64,000 bases of DNA from Paenibacillus alginolyticus DSM 5050 = NBRC 15375 (GCF_000422905.1 NZ_AUGY01000021.1:34368-98367), one strand, 5' to 3'; positions 43,548-53,834 are shown, counted from the first letter of the stretch. Translations and numbers: made by a program. Notes: generated by a model from the sequence alone, not told the origin.

Positions 43548-44807
43548 TTGGATAAAGTATCATCCTTATCGTTCAGAAAGAAACTACAACTTGGTTGTTA
43601 TGCATTGATTGGTTTGAACTCAATTTTCATGTTGATTGTTACTTTCGCCTCGGATTGGAATCACTTACTTGGCATCATATTTCTACTCATTATTCTAGGA
43701 GGCAGCTACCCGTTCATTCGATGGTTCGAGAATCAGTTAACGGAACCAATTGCCGATTTATCCCGAATAGCGCTCAACATTTCCAAAGGAGACTTCTCTC
43801 AAAAAGTAACCGTAACCTCAGATGACACACTTGGTCAGCTTGGCCAATCTTTTAACAAAATGATAGATAAACTCCGCGATATTCTTCGCGACACAGGTAA
43901 CATCTCGAAGCAGGTTTTTCAAACAAGCCGCGATATATATGTTAAAAATGAAAGCTTCCGTACAGTCCTAGAACAAGTGAGCATTTCGGCCCACGAGCTC
44001 GCCTCAGGTGCCGGGCAAATTTCAGAAGAAGTTTCCGGTGTTTCAATCACTTCCAAAGATATTGAAGTGAGAATCGTCAACTATGCCGGATCTGCCAAAG
44101 AAATGAAAGACCGCTCTGATCAGATGATGACTCTTGTAGAAAAAGGACGCACGTCCGTTGAAAGCCAAGGCATCGGTATGAAACGAAATGTAGAAGTTAC
44201 CCAGCAGGTGTCTGATACAATCGACATGCTGGCTCGTCAAGCTGAAGGCATCAGCAGTGTGACTCGTTCCATTTCCGAGATTGCTGAGCAAACGAACCTC
44301 TTGTCCCTCAACGCTTCCATCGAAGCTGCTAGAGCTGGCGAACATGGCCGAGGCTTTGCAGTCGTTGCGCAGGAAGTGCGCAAACTTGCTGAAGAGTCAA
44401 CGTCTCTTACACGTGAAGTATTCGGTTTCGTGAAGAGCATCGAGCAAGGCATACAAGAAGCTATTCGCAGCATTCAAGTGAACGAAGATGTCGTGAAGAA
44501 GCAAACCGTGTTGATCGAGCAAACTGAAATTGTTTTCGCTGAGATTGTCGGAAGCGTAGGCTTTATTTCGGAAGAAATTACCCGCTTCGCAGAAGAAAGC
44601 GAGCAAATGCTGACAAGCTCCGAACAAATTGCTGCGGCAATGGAGAACATATCGGCGATCACGGAGGAATCTGCGGCTGGTACACAAGAAGTTTCCGCTT
44701 CTATGAATGAGCAGATCGCTACAGTACAAGGAATCGTCACTCAAGCCGAAGAAATGACGCGTGTAGTTACACAATTACAACAGACGATTCAAATCTTCAA
44801 ATTATAA
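43548..44807 (+). CDS. Methyl-accepting chemotaxis protein without large sensor domain
   Basis: 419 residues. Two membrane segments (residues ~15-32 and ~40-55) are separated by only a few residues, so there is no extracellular sensor domain. A HAMP domain follows ([27 protein letters not shown]), then the signalling coiled coil with the hairpin tip [42 protein letters not shown]. It probably senses a membrane or cytoplasmic cue, or works with a partner. Start TTG after AGAGGAG. Single gene. Confidence 0.9.
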   Translation: MDKVSSLSFRKKLQLGCYALIGLNSIFMLIVTFASDWNHLLGIIFLLIILGGSYPFIRWFENQLTEPIADLSRIALNISKGDFSQKVTVTSDDTLGQLGQSFNKMIDKLRDILRDTGNISKQVFQTSRDIYVKNESFRTVLEQVSISAHELASGAGQISEEVSGVSITSKDIEVRIVNYAGSAKEMKDRSDQMMTLVEKGRTSVESQGIGMKRNVEVTQQVSDTIDMLARQAEGISSVTRSISEIAEQTNLLSLNASIEAARAGEHGRGFAVVAQEVRKLAEESTSLTREVFGFVKSIEQGIQEAIRSIQVNEDVVKKQTVLIEQTEIVFAEIVGSVGFISEEITRFAEESEQMLTSSEQIAAAMENISAITEESAAGTQEVSASMNEQIATVQGIVTQAEEMTRVVTQLQQTIQIFKL

Positions 44808-44820
44808 GCTTTACTTGCAC

Positions 44821-44862
44821 AAAAAAGGCTTTCCCACTTCAATCATGGGAAAGCCTTTTTCG
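44821..44862. terminator. Bidirectional terminator between the chemoreceptor and pepF
   Basis: AAAAAGGCTTTCCCA-cttcaatca-TGGGAAAGCCTTTTT, a perfect stem with T-runs on both strands. Confidence 0.9.
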
Positions 44863-44863
44863 T

Positions 44864-46672
44864 TCACACTCGGACTTTAGCTTCTGTCAGTTCCATGAAC
44901 TGCTTCACATCTTGAGCTGCCATATCAACTGCGCTTTGCCAGAAATCAGGCTCTGTCAGATCAACGCCAAGATGCTTCTGAGCAAGCTCCTCCACGTTCA
45001 TGCTGCCTGTGTCTCTAAGCAAAGAGATATACTTATCTTCGAAGGCTGCACCTTCCTGCACCGCTCTCGCGTAAATACCTGCACTAAACAGGTAACCGAA
45101 CGTGTAAGGGAAATTATAGAAAGGTACATCCGTCGCATAGAAATGCAGCTTAGCCGCCCAGAAATGCGGGTGATAGCTGCTCAAAGCATCTTTGTACGCA
45201 AGCTTCTGCGCATCCACCATGAGCTCGTTCAAGCGCTCAACGCTAACTAAACCTTGACTTCGCGCTTCGTAAAAGTTCGTCTCGAAGATGAATCTCGCGT
45301 GGATGTTCATGAAGAAAGCAATGGCGCGTTGGATTTTATCTTCGAGTAAAATGATACGTTCTTCATCTGTAGAAGCACTCTTCACAACTGCGTCCGCTAC
45401 TATCATTTCAGCGAAGGTTGAGGCCGTCTCAGCGACGTTCATTGCATACTCCTGCGCTAACGCAGGCATATCCGTCATAACATGCTGATGGTAGCCGTGA
45501 CCTAGCTCATGCGCTAATGTAGAAACATTGTTGAGCGTACCGCCGTAGGTCATGAAGATACGCGTCTCCCCCGCAATCGGGAAAGAAGTACAGAATCCCC
45601 CAGGACGCTTCCCTGCTCGATCCTCGGCTTCGATCCAACGCTTCTCAAAGGCTTCTTCCGAAAAGGCTGCCAGCTTGGGACTGAACCGTTTGAATTGATC
45701 GACAATCAGCGTAGCGCCTTCGTCATAAGAAATTTTCTTCGAGGAATCGCCCAGTGGCGCATCCACATCAACCCACGCCAACTTATCAACACCTAGCAGC
45801 TTCGCTTTACGGTTTAAATAGTCAACGAAAATATCTTTGTTGCGGTCGATCACTTCCCACATGACATTCAGCGTTTTCTCTTCCATGCGATTGATTGCAA
45901 GCGGCTCTTTATGTATGTTTTTCCAACCTCTGTATTTATAAACCTGAAGGCGGAAACCTGCCAAATGGTTTAATGCTTCGGCGCAATATTCCTCTTTATC
46001 TGTCCATGCTTGTTCCCATTTTTCAAACAGATCCAGTCGTTCTTCACGATTCTCCGTATGGAGTTTATTGAATGCTTGACCGGCAGATAGCTCTACCATT
46101 TCACCGTCAACCTCCACAGGCATGCGGAATTGACCAACGGTCGTATTATACAGATCTCCCCACCCATGATAGCCATCTACGGCCAAATCATTAATCAGAG
46201 CTTCCTGCTCAGGCGGCAGCTTCTCCTGGGCCAAAGCACGCCGCTCGTGAAGCGAAAAAGCTATGGCTTTGAACGGCTCTTTCTGCAGGAGAGCTGACCA
46301 TACATCATCTTGGATTCCCGTCAATACTTGATCAAAATGGGTGAGCGACGACAGATGCTCTGCATACAAGCTTTTGACCTGTCCGCTAAGTACAGGCGCC
46401 TTCTTATCCTTTTGATTATCCGCCAGCAAGCAGCTTACAAAAGAATCCGCCTCATGGATATGCTTCAAATTATGCTGAAGCAATTCGATCAGTCTTACTA
46501 ACGAAGCCGCGTCTTCTAACTGCTCTGGTGAAGGGGTATTTCGTACTTGTTCTTGAAAAGCAGCAATCGATGCTTGAAGCTCCTTCAGATGAGTTGCGAA
46601 TGCAGGAGACTCGCTTCCCCCAGGAAAAAAGGTTTCTAAATTCCATGTTTGATTAAGAGGTAAATTAAGCAA
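44864..46672 (-). CDS. pepF: Oligoendopeptidase F, M3 family
   Basis: 602 residues. Zinc metallopeptidase that cuts oligopeptides in the cytoplasm. The HEXXH site is STLAHELGHGYHQH near residue 390, with the third ligand Glu in NVAETASTFAEMI. ETRIFMTYGGTLNNVSTL just before it is typical. The start is a TTG at 46672, eight bases after GGAAAGG; a GTG three codons earlier overlaps that site. Single gene. Confidence 0.95.
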   Translation of the reverse strand: MLNLPLNQTWNLETFFPGGSESPAFATHLKELQASIAAFQEQVRNTPSPEQLEDAASLVRLIELLQHNLKHIHEADSFVSCLLADNQKDKKAPVLSGQVKSLYAEHLSSLTHFDQVLTGIQDDVWSALLQKEPFKAIAFSLHERRALAQEKLPPEQEALINDLAVDGYHGWGDLYNTTVGQFRMPVEVDGEMVELSAGQAFNKLHTENREERLDLFEKWEQAWTDKEEYCAEALNHLAGFRLQVYKYRGWKNIHKEPLAINRMEEKTLNVMWEVIDRNKDIFVDYLNRKAKLLGVDKLAWVDVDAPLGDSSKKISYDEGATLIVDQFKRFSPKLAAFSEEAFEKRWIEAEDRAGKRPGGFCTSFPIAGETRIFMTYGGTLNNVSTLAHELGHGYHQHVMTDMPALAQEYAMNVAETASTFAEMIVADAVVKSASTDEERIILLEDKIQRAIAFFMNIHARFIFETNFYEARSQGLVSVERLNELMVDAQKLAYKDALSSYHPHFWAAKLHFYATDVPFYNFPYTFGYLFSAGIYARAVQEGAAFEDKYISLLRDTGSMNVEELAQKHLGVDLTEPDFWQSAVDMAAQDVKQFMELTEAKVRV

Positions 46673-46827
46673 AGCTATCACCTTTCCTTTCCATCTTTTA
46701 TTAAATCATAAACGCCACCTGATCGCCAATCATACTCATCTTGCTCATTGCTTATAGGTAAAAAGTATGATTCAATTATAGGTAGTTCCAACACTATATA
46801 TTCGGAACAGGATGGGTGATTTCAACT

Positions 46828-46992
46828 ATGAAACCGTTACAAATTTCTCCAGAAACGGCCGTTAAGCTGGCTGAACAGCTTAAGGTGCCTTTAGAACATC
46901 TCATGCATATGCCACAACATATTTTACTGCAAAAATTAGCGGAGCTCGCTAAAGCTTCCTCTACGGAAAATAGCGATCCAGAATCGAAGTAA
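46828..46992 (+). CDS. yycC: YycC-family small protein
   Basis: 54 residues: MKPLQISPETAVKLAEQL, then KVPLEHLMHMPQHILLQKLAEL and a polar Ser/Glu tail. The phrase LMHMPQHIL is the signature of the YycC family of Bacillales. Function unknown. AGGATGGGTG upstream serves as RBS. It precedes a small zinc-ribbon gene. Confidence 0.8.
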   Translation: MKPLQISPETAVKLAEQLKVPLEHLMHMPQHILLQKLAELAKASSTENSDPESK

Positions 46993-47034
46993 GCTTTGAT
47001 CCCTTTCGCTAATACTTGGCCTTATGACATTATT

Positions 47035-47229
47035 ATGAAGGACATTTATGTGGCTGAGTGTCCCTTTTGCCATAGCCCCAATGTGCTGCTGCCGCTCAAA
47101 ATCCACGAACTGACATCTATTCACGAAGGAAAAAAGAAGCTGTTAGTGTTTCCTTGCTGCCATAATAAGCTAACGCTCGTTGACACAGATCGCGATTATT
47201 TATTGGCGGACACCGTAATACGCAAATGA
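47035..47229 (+). CDS. Small zinc-ribbon-like protein
   Basis: 64 residues from MKDIYVAECPFCHSPNVLLPLK. CPFC near the start and PCC near residue 41 offer ligands for a metal site. The rest is beta-rich (KKKLLVFPCCHNKLTLVDTDRDYLLADTVIRK). The ATG at 47035 is preferred because the conserved-looking part begins there, but no good ribosome-binding site is seen, and a TTG at 46996 is possible. Function unknown. Confidence 0.6.
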   Translation: MKDIYVAECPFCHSPNVLLPLKIHELTSIHEGKKKLLVFPCCHNKLTLVDTDRDYLLADTVIRK

Positions 47230-47267
47230 ATCGTAGCTTCCAAGCGCAAGGAGTATAAAGAATCCCT

Positions 47268-48377
47268 ATGAATGAGTACCTCGTTCCTTTGACAAGCGCA
47301 TGTACGTTAGTTACGTTAAATTACATGGCAATGAAAGTTCGCAGCAAGATGCTTATCGATTCTTATGAGCACCTGCTAGCCCCATTGCTCACTGGACTAG
47401 CCAGCATCCTTATGATGCTGGTACCCCTGCCAGAGCTTTTTGGTCTGGTTGATTTACGTTCGGTCCCCATCTTTATGGCCGGTTTGCGTTATGGACTACC
47501 TGTTGCCCTGCTATCGACAGTATTACCCTCGGGCCTTACCCTCTTCACGCAAGATAGCCAAGCCTGGTTCATCATCGTACAAGAACTTATTGCCCCAGCA
47601 CTGATAAGCTCCATCTTTCACAACAAAGAATACCGCAGTGGTTTCTTGGACATACCTATTCGACATGGGCTCCAAATATGTTCATTCGTCTTCCTCCTTC
47701 GCCTACTGATACATGAGCTACTAGAGAGTAACCTATCCTGGCTATACGCCTTAGATCAGTTGTTTATGCTGGCTATCATGTCAGCTGCTTTCATCATCAT
47801 TATCGTCATGGTCAATGATGAGAATAAAAGTTGGCGACTGCAGCGCCAGTTAGAGCTTCAAGCCAATCAAGACAGCTTAACCAAACTGCCGAATCTGCGC
47901 AGCTTTATGCCGATCGCCAGCAATGCGCTTCACAAACGCAGAGTATCCATCATGATGATTGATTTAGATAATTTCAAGCAATACAACGATCAGTTTGGAC
48001 ATTTGGAAGGTGATCAGCTGCTTCGCGAGATCAGCAGTGCTTTACGAAACCATATCCATGAACAGGATTACTTGGCCAGATACGGGGGGGAAGAATTTAT
48101 TCTTCTCAGCTCAGAAATTGATCCACTGCGGCTAAGCAAATATGCAGAACGGCTATGCTCCATTGTCGCTGATACGTTCCACCAAAAAAATTTTACGGAT
48201 TTTACTCCAATTACAATCTCAATAGGAATTTCAACCGCGGAAGAACCTCAGGTGGAATTGAGACGAATCATCTCTGAAGCGGATCATGCGCTTTATGAAT
48301 CCAAACATCACGGTAAAAACCGTTCTACCCTTTACAAACATGTGCAATTAACAAATGAGAAAAAAATGAACGCTTAA
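47268..48377 (+). CDS. Diguanylate cyclase with 5TM (LytS-YhcK type) sensor
   Basis: 369 residues. The first ~190 residues carry about six hydrophobic segments in the style of the 5TMR-LYT/YhcK sensor. A GGDEF domain follows from ~200: DSLTKLPNLRSF, metal Asp in MIDLDNFKQYND, and the active motif YGGEEF. It makes cyclic-di-GMP. The position of the RxxD inhibitory site reads HEQD, so product inhibition is probably absent. A PilZ protein at 53835 may be one receiver. Confidence 0.9.
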   Translation: MNEYLVPLTSACTLVTLNYMAMKVRSKMLIDSYEHLLAPLLTGLASILMMLVPLPELFGLVDLRSVPIFMAGLRYGLPVALLSTVLPSGLTLFTQDSQAWFIIVQELIAPALISSIFHNKEYRSGFLDIPIRHGLQICSFVFLLRLLIHELLESNLSWLYALDQLFMLAIMSAAFIIIIVMVNDENKSWRLQRQLELQANQDSLTKLPNLRSFMPIASNALHKRRVSIMMIDLDNFKQYNDQFGHLEGDQLLREISSALRNHIHEQDYLARYGGEEFILLSSEIDPLRLSKYAERLCSIVADTFHQKNFTDFTPITISIGISTAEEPQVELRRIISEADHALYESKHHGKNRSTLYKHVQLTNEKKMNA

Positions 48378-48425
48378 CCATTCATGGGATTGAAATCAAC
48401 TCCCAGAATAGATAAGCGTTCATTT
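48363..48425. terminator. Bidirectional terminator overlapping the cyclase stop codon
   Basis: AAATGAACGCTTA (48364-48376) pairs perfectly with TAAGCGTTCATTT (48413-48425), with an inner GGGA...TCCC stem. The left arm includes the last three codons and stop of the cyclase. Confidence 0.7.
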
Positions 48426-48445
48426 GATTTATACGACAATACTCA

Positions 48446-49150
48446 TTATGTAGCTTGTTTCATTTCGTCTGGAAGTTCCATACGAATGGCAAGCATATCT
48501 TCACGGGTTGCTATCCATTGTTCACGACTTGCTCTAATCATACCAGCATCCATAATCTTGCGATCATTAATGATGCGTGAAAACCATTTGACGGCCTCAT
48601 TAAAGCGGCTTAATCTGCGATTCAGCTCTCCAATCAAGTACATGAGTCGTGCATTATTGAGATCCAAACCTTCTGTTTCATAAACACTGACATAAGCTTC
48701 CAAAGCAAACGTTAGGAAACGCTCCTCCTGCTCCCAATCTCCTTTGGACCGATACAACCATGCCAAATGGTGTAGAAGACCTGCTACAACTCGCGATTTC
48801 TCATCTCTAATCTGTGCACTGAGAAGGGCCAATTTGTAGCTCAGAAGCGTATCTTCCCAAGTTCTTTCTCCGCAATAATTGCGCATGGACCAGTTTTGAG
48901 CCACTCGCTCGTAGAACACTTCCCTCTGCGCGGGTTTCCATTTATCCGAAAAGTTCTCCGTATGTGCATACCCGCAAAAAGGACAGACCCTCACGACGTA
49001 GAAGTCGGGATTGATATCTTTATAATGAACGCAGAAATCCGTATCTGTTTTACTAGCTTTTTTGAAGCTTGGGCGAACCTTCATCGTTTTGTAGGAATTC
49101 TCGCAATATGTGCACTTCACTGCTATTTCATATAAAGGTTCGACCAACAT
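48446..49150 (-). CDS. DUF2225 protein with zinc ribbon and TPR-like repeats
   Basis: 234 residues. Two CxxC pairs (VKCTYCENSYKT near 13 and VCPFCGYAHTENF near 56) form a probable zinc site. The C-terminal ~140 residues are helical and TPR-like (LLHHLAWLYRSKGDWEQEERFLTFALEAY; MYLIGELNRRLSRFNEAVKWFSRII). This is the DUF2225 layout of Bacillota. Function unknown. RBS GGCGGGG. Confidence 0.88.
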   Translation of the reverse strand: MLVEPLYEIAVKCTYCENSYKTMKVRPSFKKASKTDTDFCVHYKDINPDFYVVRVCPFCGYAHTENFSDKWKPAQREVFYERVAQNWSMRNYCGERTWEDTLLSYKLALLSAQIRDEKSRVVAGLLHHLAWLYRSKGDWEQEERFLTFALEAYVSVYETEGLDLNNARLMYLIGELNRRLSRFNEAVKWFSRIINDRKIMDAGMIRASREQWIATREDMLAIRMELPDEMKQAT

Positions 49151-49192
49151 TGAAACCCCGCCTTCACTAATGTTGTATGTAGGAAAGAAGAA

Positions 49193-49585
49193 CTATTCTT
49201 CTTCTGATGTGTTAATAAAATGATAGGCAGAGCCTTTCAGCCGCTCAAGTAAAAAATCCCGCAAATCAGCCGGTAGTCCTACTTCCACCATGGCTTCCGC
49301 CATACAGCCTAACCATGCATCTGCACGTTCTACTGTAATAGGAAATGCCATGTGTCTAGCTCTCATCATCGGATGTCCATGCCTATCTGAATACAAGGAT
49401 GGACCACCAAAAAACTGACTTAAAAACATGAACTGTTTTTCTATAACGGGTTCTATATCGGAAGGGAACAGAGGCGATAGTAGTGGATTTTGCTGAACTT
49501 TTGGATAAAAGGCTTCCACGAGACGGCGTACCGTCTCCGCTCCCCCCATCAATTCGTACAACGTGCTGCGATCACTTTCTGACAT
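49193..49585 (-). CDS. Truncated haemoglobin, group II (trHbO)
   Basis: 130 residues. Proximal haem His in MRARHMAFPIT, B10 Tyr in EAFYPKVQQNPLL, and the G8 Trp in ERADAWLGCMAEAM; the Tyr/Trp pair marks group II globins. GGPSLYSDRHGHPMMRARH is highly typical. It binds O2/NO and protects against reactive nitrogen or oxygen species. In many Bacillales it neighbours the yjbH-type genes, which are not here. RBS GCGAGG. Confidence 0.94.
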   Translation of the reverse strand: MSESDRSTLYELMGGAETVRRLVEAFYPKVQQNPLLSPLFPSDIEPVIEKQFMFLSQFFGGPSLYSDRHGHPMMRARHMAFPITVERADAWLGCMAEAMVEVGLPADLRDFLLERLKGSAYHFINTSEEE

Positions 49586-49613
49586 TAGGGTAAACCTCGC
49601 TATTCGTCTTGCT

Positions 49614-49712
49614 TTAATAGTTTTCTAAATCCTCATCCCCTGCATGCATGAGCGTTTCTCGAATGACAAATACGAACATACATACAACCAAACCAGCAAT
49701 GACACCTGTCAT
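49614..49712 (-). CDS. Very small membrane protein, 32 aa
   Basis: MTGVIAGLVVCMFVFVIRE and then TLMHAGDEDLENY: one membrane segment with a short acidic tail. GGGAGTG lies six bases before the ATG. It ends 29 nt before the globin start and may be co-transcribed with it. Because of its size the call rests on RBS, membrane segment and context only. Confidence 0.45.
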   Translation of the reverse strand: MTGVIAGLVVCMFVFVIRETLMHAGDEDLENY

Positions 49713-49865
49713 TTGAATCACTCCCGCTGCCTAGGATATAAGACTTTACTAGTTCTATTTTACCATAAAACCGAGCTGTGAACAGTACCAAAGTCTAAAT
49801 ATTTTGGGACGGCATGTATGTCCCATCCTGTTCATATAGTTGAGTAGGAGGAGGTATCCAATCTC

Positions 49866-51104
49866 ATGCAGAAACGAAATTTCACGGCTGCGTTACTCAT
49901 GGCATTTGTTGTTGTTGCCATTATTCTATGCTTATTCGCATTCCCTCATGACGGTCTTCAAGCAGCCTTGCGCGGCGTTTCCATTTGGTGGGATGTGCTC
50001 TTTCCCGCACTGTTCCCTTTCTTCGTCATATCCGAAATTATGCTTGGCTTTGGTATCGTTCATTTCTTCGGTACGCTGCTCGATCCGATGATGCGTCCCG
50101 TCTTCCGTATCCCTGGTATCGGTGGCTTCGTCATGGCTATGGGTTTCGCTGCTGGTTATCCGGTCGGAGCTAAGCTGACCTCCCAACTCTGGGTGCAAAA
50201 GCTTGTCAACCGGGAGGAAGGTGAACGACTGGTTGCGTTCACAACAAGCTCCGACCCGATTTTCCTAATTGGAGCTGTTTCAATAGGCTTCTTCCACGAT
50301 GCTTCTTTGGCTATGATCTTGGCTATTGCTCATTATGGAGGCTCGGTGCTTATAGGTTTAATGATGCGATTTCACGGCAGGAAGAGCCTACCTACAGAGA
50401 AGCAGACGATAAGCAAGGGCTGGGTCTGGAAGCGTGCTTTTAATGCCATGCACAGCGCTCGAATTAACGATGGCAGATCTATAGGCACACTTTTAAGTCA
50501 ATCCATTCTACAGTCGCTCAGCTTGATTTTCGTAGTAGGTGGATTAGTTGTATTCTTCTCTGTTGTTTTGGAAGTCTTAACAGCAGCTAAGGTCATGAAT
50601 GCAATCTATCTGCTCATCTCCTCCATTCTACAGAACACAGGGCTCCCCCATGAGTTATCACAAGCGGTTATGAATGGCTTGTTTGAGGTGACACTCGGGG
50701 CGAAGGCAGCCGGGAATGCTCCCGCTTCACTAGCGCTCTCCAGCAAAGTGGCTATCGGCGCTTTCATTTTGTCATGGGGCGGCATGTCCGTTCATGCTCA
50801 AATTGTTAGCCTATTAAGTCATACCAATCTGCGATACTTGCCATTTGTCACCGCTCGCTTCATCCATGCCTTACTCTCCGCTGCTATTGTTCTCGTTTTT
50901 TGGGAGCCTATGCAAATTTTTCGTGAATCCAAATCCGTTTTCTTACCTCAATATGATTCGGCTTCTCCAGTTCTTAGCTATCTAAGGCTAATGCTGCCAA
51001 TTAGCGGAACGGTCTTCCTTGGTGCTTTTTCTGTCATTGCCGGACTCTTTGCTGCATATTCCTTACTTAAACTCGTGTATGAAAAGGTTGGTGGAACAAG
51101 ATAA
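49866..51104 (+). CDS. ylbJ: Sporulation integral membrane protein YlbJ
   Basis: 412 residues with about eight membrane segments, nucleoside-recognition (Gate) domain family. Typical pieces are LFPALFPFFVISEIMLGFGIVHFFG, GMGFAAGYPVGAKL-like MGFAAGYPVGAKLTSQLW and ILSWGGMSVHAQIVSLL. YlbJ is required for sporulation/spore cortex in Bacillus. The next gene starts one base after its stop. GGAGGAGG precedes the ATG. Confidence 0.93.
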   Translation: MQKRNFTAALLMAFVVVAIILCLFAFPHDGLQAALRGVSIWWDVLFPALFPFFVISEIMLGFGIVHFFGTLLDPMMRPVFRIPGIGGFVMAMGFAAGYPVGAKLTSQLWVQKLVNREEGERLVAFTTSSDPIFLIGAVSIGFFHDASLAMILAIAHYGGSVLIGLMMRFHGRKSLPTEKQTISKGWVWKRAFNAMHSARINDGRSIGTLLSQSILQSLSLIFVVGGLVVFFSVVLEVLTAAKVMNAIYLLISSILQNTGLPHELSQAVMNGLFEVTLGAKAAGNAPASLALSSKVAIGAFILSWGGMSVHAQIVSLLSHTNLRYLPFVTARFIHALLSAAIVLVFWEPMQIFRESKSVFLPQYDSASPVLSYLRLMLPISGTVFLGAFSVIAGLFAAYSLLKLVYEKVGGTR

Positions 51105-51105
51105 T

Positions 51106-53706
51106 ATGGGTAATCACGATCATGAGCATAAAGGGAGAGAACATCCAGATATGCAAGCAGCCTTCCCCCAAGTAACGAGACATTTGCCTCCTGCGATTGA
51201 GCGTTTGAATGAGTTATCATTCAACTTATGGTTCAGTTGGAACCATGACGCCTTGCAGCTTTTTGCACAGATGGATCCCGTAAAATGGGATCAATGTGGC
51301 CATAATCCTGTTCTTTTACTTCACTTGTTAGACAATTCACAGATTGAAGCCCTCAGTGGCAACCCAGATTTTGTAGCTTATTATCAACAAGTAATTGCCA
51401 AATTCGATGCTTATATGAATGGCGCCACTTGGTTTCAAGAGAAACATCCGGATCAAGGTTATGTAAAAATTGCGTACTTCTCCGCAGAGTTCGGTTTTCA
51501 TGAATCTTTGCCGATTTATTCAGGTGGATTGGGAATCTTAGCCGGCGACCATGCGAAATCTGCAAGTGATTTGGGTATCCCTTTGATCGGTGTTGGACTT
51601 CTTTATAAAAAAGGTTATTTCACACAGAAAATCGATGCCTCCGGTGGTCAGCAAAGTGAATTGTACCCTTATGACTTCACTAAGCTCCCGATTGAACCTG
51701 TGCTGCAAAATGGCCAACAGCTTGCCGTATCCATTGATATGCCGGGCCGCGCCATCACCTTACAGGTTTGGCGTGTGCGTGTCGGCCGTAATTCGATCTA
51801 TTTGCTGGATGCCGATCACGAAGCTAACAATCCAGCGGACAAAGAGCTGACGGCTCAGCTTTATGGAGGCAATCAAGATACGCGGATTGCTCAGGAAATG
51901 GTTCTTGGCATTGGAGGCGTTAAGGCGCTGCGGCTGCTTAACATCTACCCGAACGTGTACCATATCAACGAAGGCCATGCGGCTTTCCTCACGCTGGAGC
52001 GGTTGAAGGAGCTTCTGCATCTAGGTCTTCCCTTTCATGTGGCGGTCGAAACCGTTCGCTCAGCCACTGTATTTACGACCCATACGCCTGTACCTGCGGG
52101 GCATGACACATTCTCCATCGAGATGGTGGAACACTATCTCGGGCCTCTTCTAAGTGAGCTATCGCAGCACAAACAAGATATTGTGGCATTAGGGCTCGAT
52201 CACCATACGGGTCAATTCAATATGACCCATTTGGCCATGAATACAGCTGGACTGCGCAATGGGGTCAGTAAGCTGCACGGTCAAGTATCCCGAGAAATGT
52301 TCAAAGAATTTCACGGTCATATCGATGCGAGCGAAGTTCCCATTAGCTCCATTACGAACGGTGTACACATGGATACATGGACAGCACCGCAATGGAAGGA
52401 ACTGCTTGATCGTTTCCTACCCGGTTCATGGCGGGAAGAACAAGCCAATAAGCATCAGTGGGCGCAAATTGAGGTCATTCCAGACGAATCCATCTGGAAA
52501 GTCCATCAACAATTGAAAGAAGATTTAGTTCGATACGCTAGGCGGAATTTGCTCGAGCAGCGAAAGCGCAACGGAGAATCGGAAGAGCGCATCGAAGAAG
52601 TTAGACAATATTTGAACCCCAAGGCATTAACCATTGGATTTGCCAGAAGGTTTGCGACCTATAAGCGGGCTAATCTTATTTTTAATGATTTGTACCGGCT
52701 TAAGAAGATCATCAATGATTCCGAGAGACCCGTACAATTTATTTTTGCTGGCAAGGCTCACCCTGCCGATTACCCAGGTCAAGAGCTTATCCGTGAAATT
52801 TATCGCGTCTCACAAATGAAAGAATTCGTTGGGAAAATCGTTATTCTCGAAAACTATGACATGAATATGGCACGTTACCTCGTTCAAGGTGTAGACGTCT
52901 GGTTAAATAACCCCCGTAGACCCCTTGAAGCCAGTGGAACGAGCGGTCAAAAGGCAGCCATGAACGGGGTACTTAATTTTAGCGTACTCGATGGTTGGTG
53001 GGAGGAAGGCTACAACGGTGCGAACGGTTGGGCTATCGGATCCACAGGAGCAGCGGACTGGGCTGCACAAGAGAAAGAAAATACGCAAGCCATCTATCAC
53101 ATTTTAGAGAAAGAGATTATTCCGCTGTACTACAATCAAGGAGCACTCCCGCATCAATGGATCAGCCGTATGAAACGTTCTATCCAATCGCTTAGCCCTG
53201 TCTATAACACACATCGCATGGTGCAAGACTACACAGAGCTCACCTATTTGCCGACAGCTCAGCGAGCCCGACTGTTTGTTTCTAATCATTATGATGTTGC
53301 AACAAAAGTTGCCGATTACAAACAGTTCATCCGTTCGAACTGGTATCACGTGAAGATCATAGGCATCGATGACCGCTCTGCCAAATTATCAACGGAAGTG
53401 CCGTTAAACGAAATAAAACCATCAACGAAAGAAATTACGACACAAGTTCACTTCGGACCTATTTGGCCGCAAGATACGGCAGTAGAAGTCATTTATTACG
53501 AGGAAAATGGCGAAAAATGGGAGCAAAAAATCATTCCAATGGAACCTATTGGTGAACTGATTGAACAAATGCAGAGCTATAAAGCGACCATTCCAGCGCA
53601 TCTCATTCATGGGCCTCACTTCTCTATTCGGGTGCGCCCCATCTCATCTAACTTCGCACATTCCTTTGAACTTTCCTTAGTAACCAGTACATTATCGTGG
53701 CAGTAA
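51106..53706 (+). CDS. glgP: Alpha-glucan (glycogen-type) phosphorylase
   Basis: 866 residues, GT35 family of the divergent bacterial type. It releases glucose-1-phosphate from alpha-1,4-glucans. AYFSAEFGFHESLPIYSGGLGILAGDHAKSASDLG is the N-terminal hallmark; the PLP/substrate region is EASGTSGQKAAMNGVLNFSVLDGWWEEGYNGANGWAIG; KRFATYKRAN-like RRFATYKRANLIFNDL lies before it. The ATG at 51106 is used, one base after the ylbJ stop, with GGTGG upstream. No other glycogen genes are adjacent, so glucan use during or after sporulation is a guess. Confidence 0.95.
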   Translation: MGNHDHEHKGREHPDMQAAFPQVTRHLPPAIERLNELSFNLWFSWNHDALQLFAQMDPVKWDQCGHNPVLLLHLLDNSQIEALSGNPDFVAYYQQVIAKFDAYMNGATWFQEKHPDQGYVKIAYFSAEFGFHESLPIYSGGLGILAGDHAKSASDLGIPLIGVGLLYKKGYFTQKIDASGGQQSELYPYDFTKLPIEPVLQNGQQLAVSIDMPGRAITLQVWRVRVGRNSIYLLDADHEANNPADKELTAQLYGGNQDTRIAQEMVLGIGGVKALRLLNIYPNVYHINEGHAAFLTLERLKELLHLGLPFHVAVETVRSATVFTTHTPVPAGHDTFSIEMVEHYLGPLLSELSQHKQDIVALGLDHHTGQFNMTHLAMNTAGLRNGVSKLHGQVSREMFKEFHGHIDASEVPISSITNGVHMDTWTAPQWKELLDRFLPGSWREEQANKHQWAQIEVIPDESIWKVHQQLKEDLVRYARRNLLEQRKRNGESEERIEEVRQYLNPKALTIGFARRFATYKRANLIFNDLYRLKKIINDSERPVQFIFAGKAHPADYPGQELIREIYRVSQMKEFVGKIVILENYDMNMARYLVQGVDVWLNNPRRPLEASGTSGQKAAMNGVLNFSVLDGWWEEGYNGANGWAIGSTGAADWAAQEKENTQAIYHILEKEIIPLYYNQGALPHQWISRMKRSIQSLSPVYNTHRMVQDYTELTYLPTAQRARLFVSNHYDVATKVADYKQFIRSNWYHVKIIGIDDRSAKLSTEVPLNEIKPSTKEITTQVHFGPIWPQDTAVEVIYYEENGEKWEQKIIPMEPIGELIEQMQSYKATIPAHLIHGPHFSIRVRPISSNFAHSFELSLVTSTLSWQ

Positions 53707-53724
53707 ATACGTGAATTCCTAGAT

Positions 53725-53747
53725 AAAGCCCCGTTTGGGGCTTTTCT
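53725..53747 (+). terminator. Terminator of the phosphorylase gene
   Basis: AAAGCCCC-gttt-GGGGCTTTTC. Confidence 0.85.
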
Positions 53748-53834
53748 TATTTTCTTTTATAAATTATTATGAATAGAGAACTTAACGGTATGTGCATGTG
53801 TTCGTGAATGCAAATCTAACCACTTGGTGATGCT

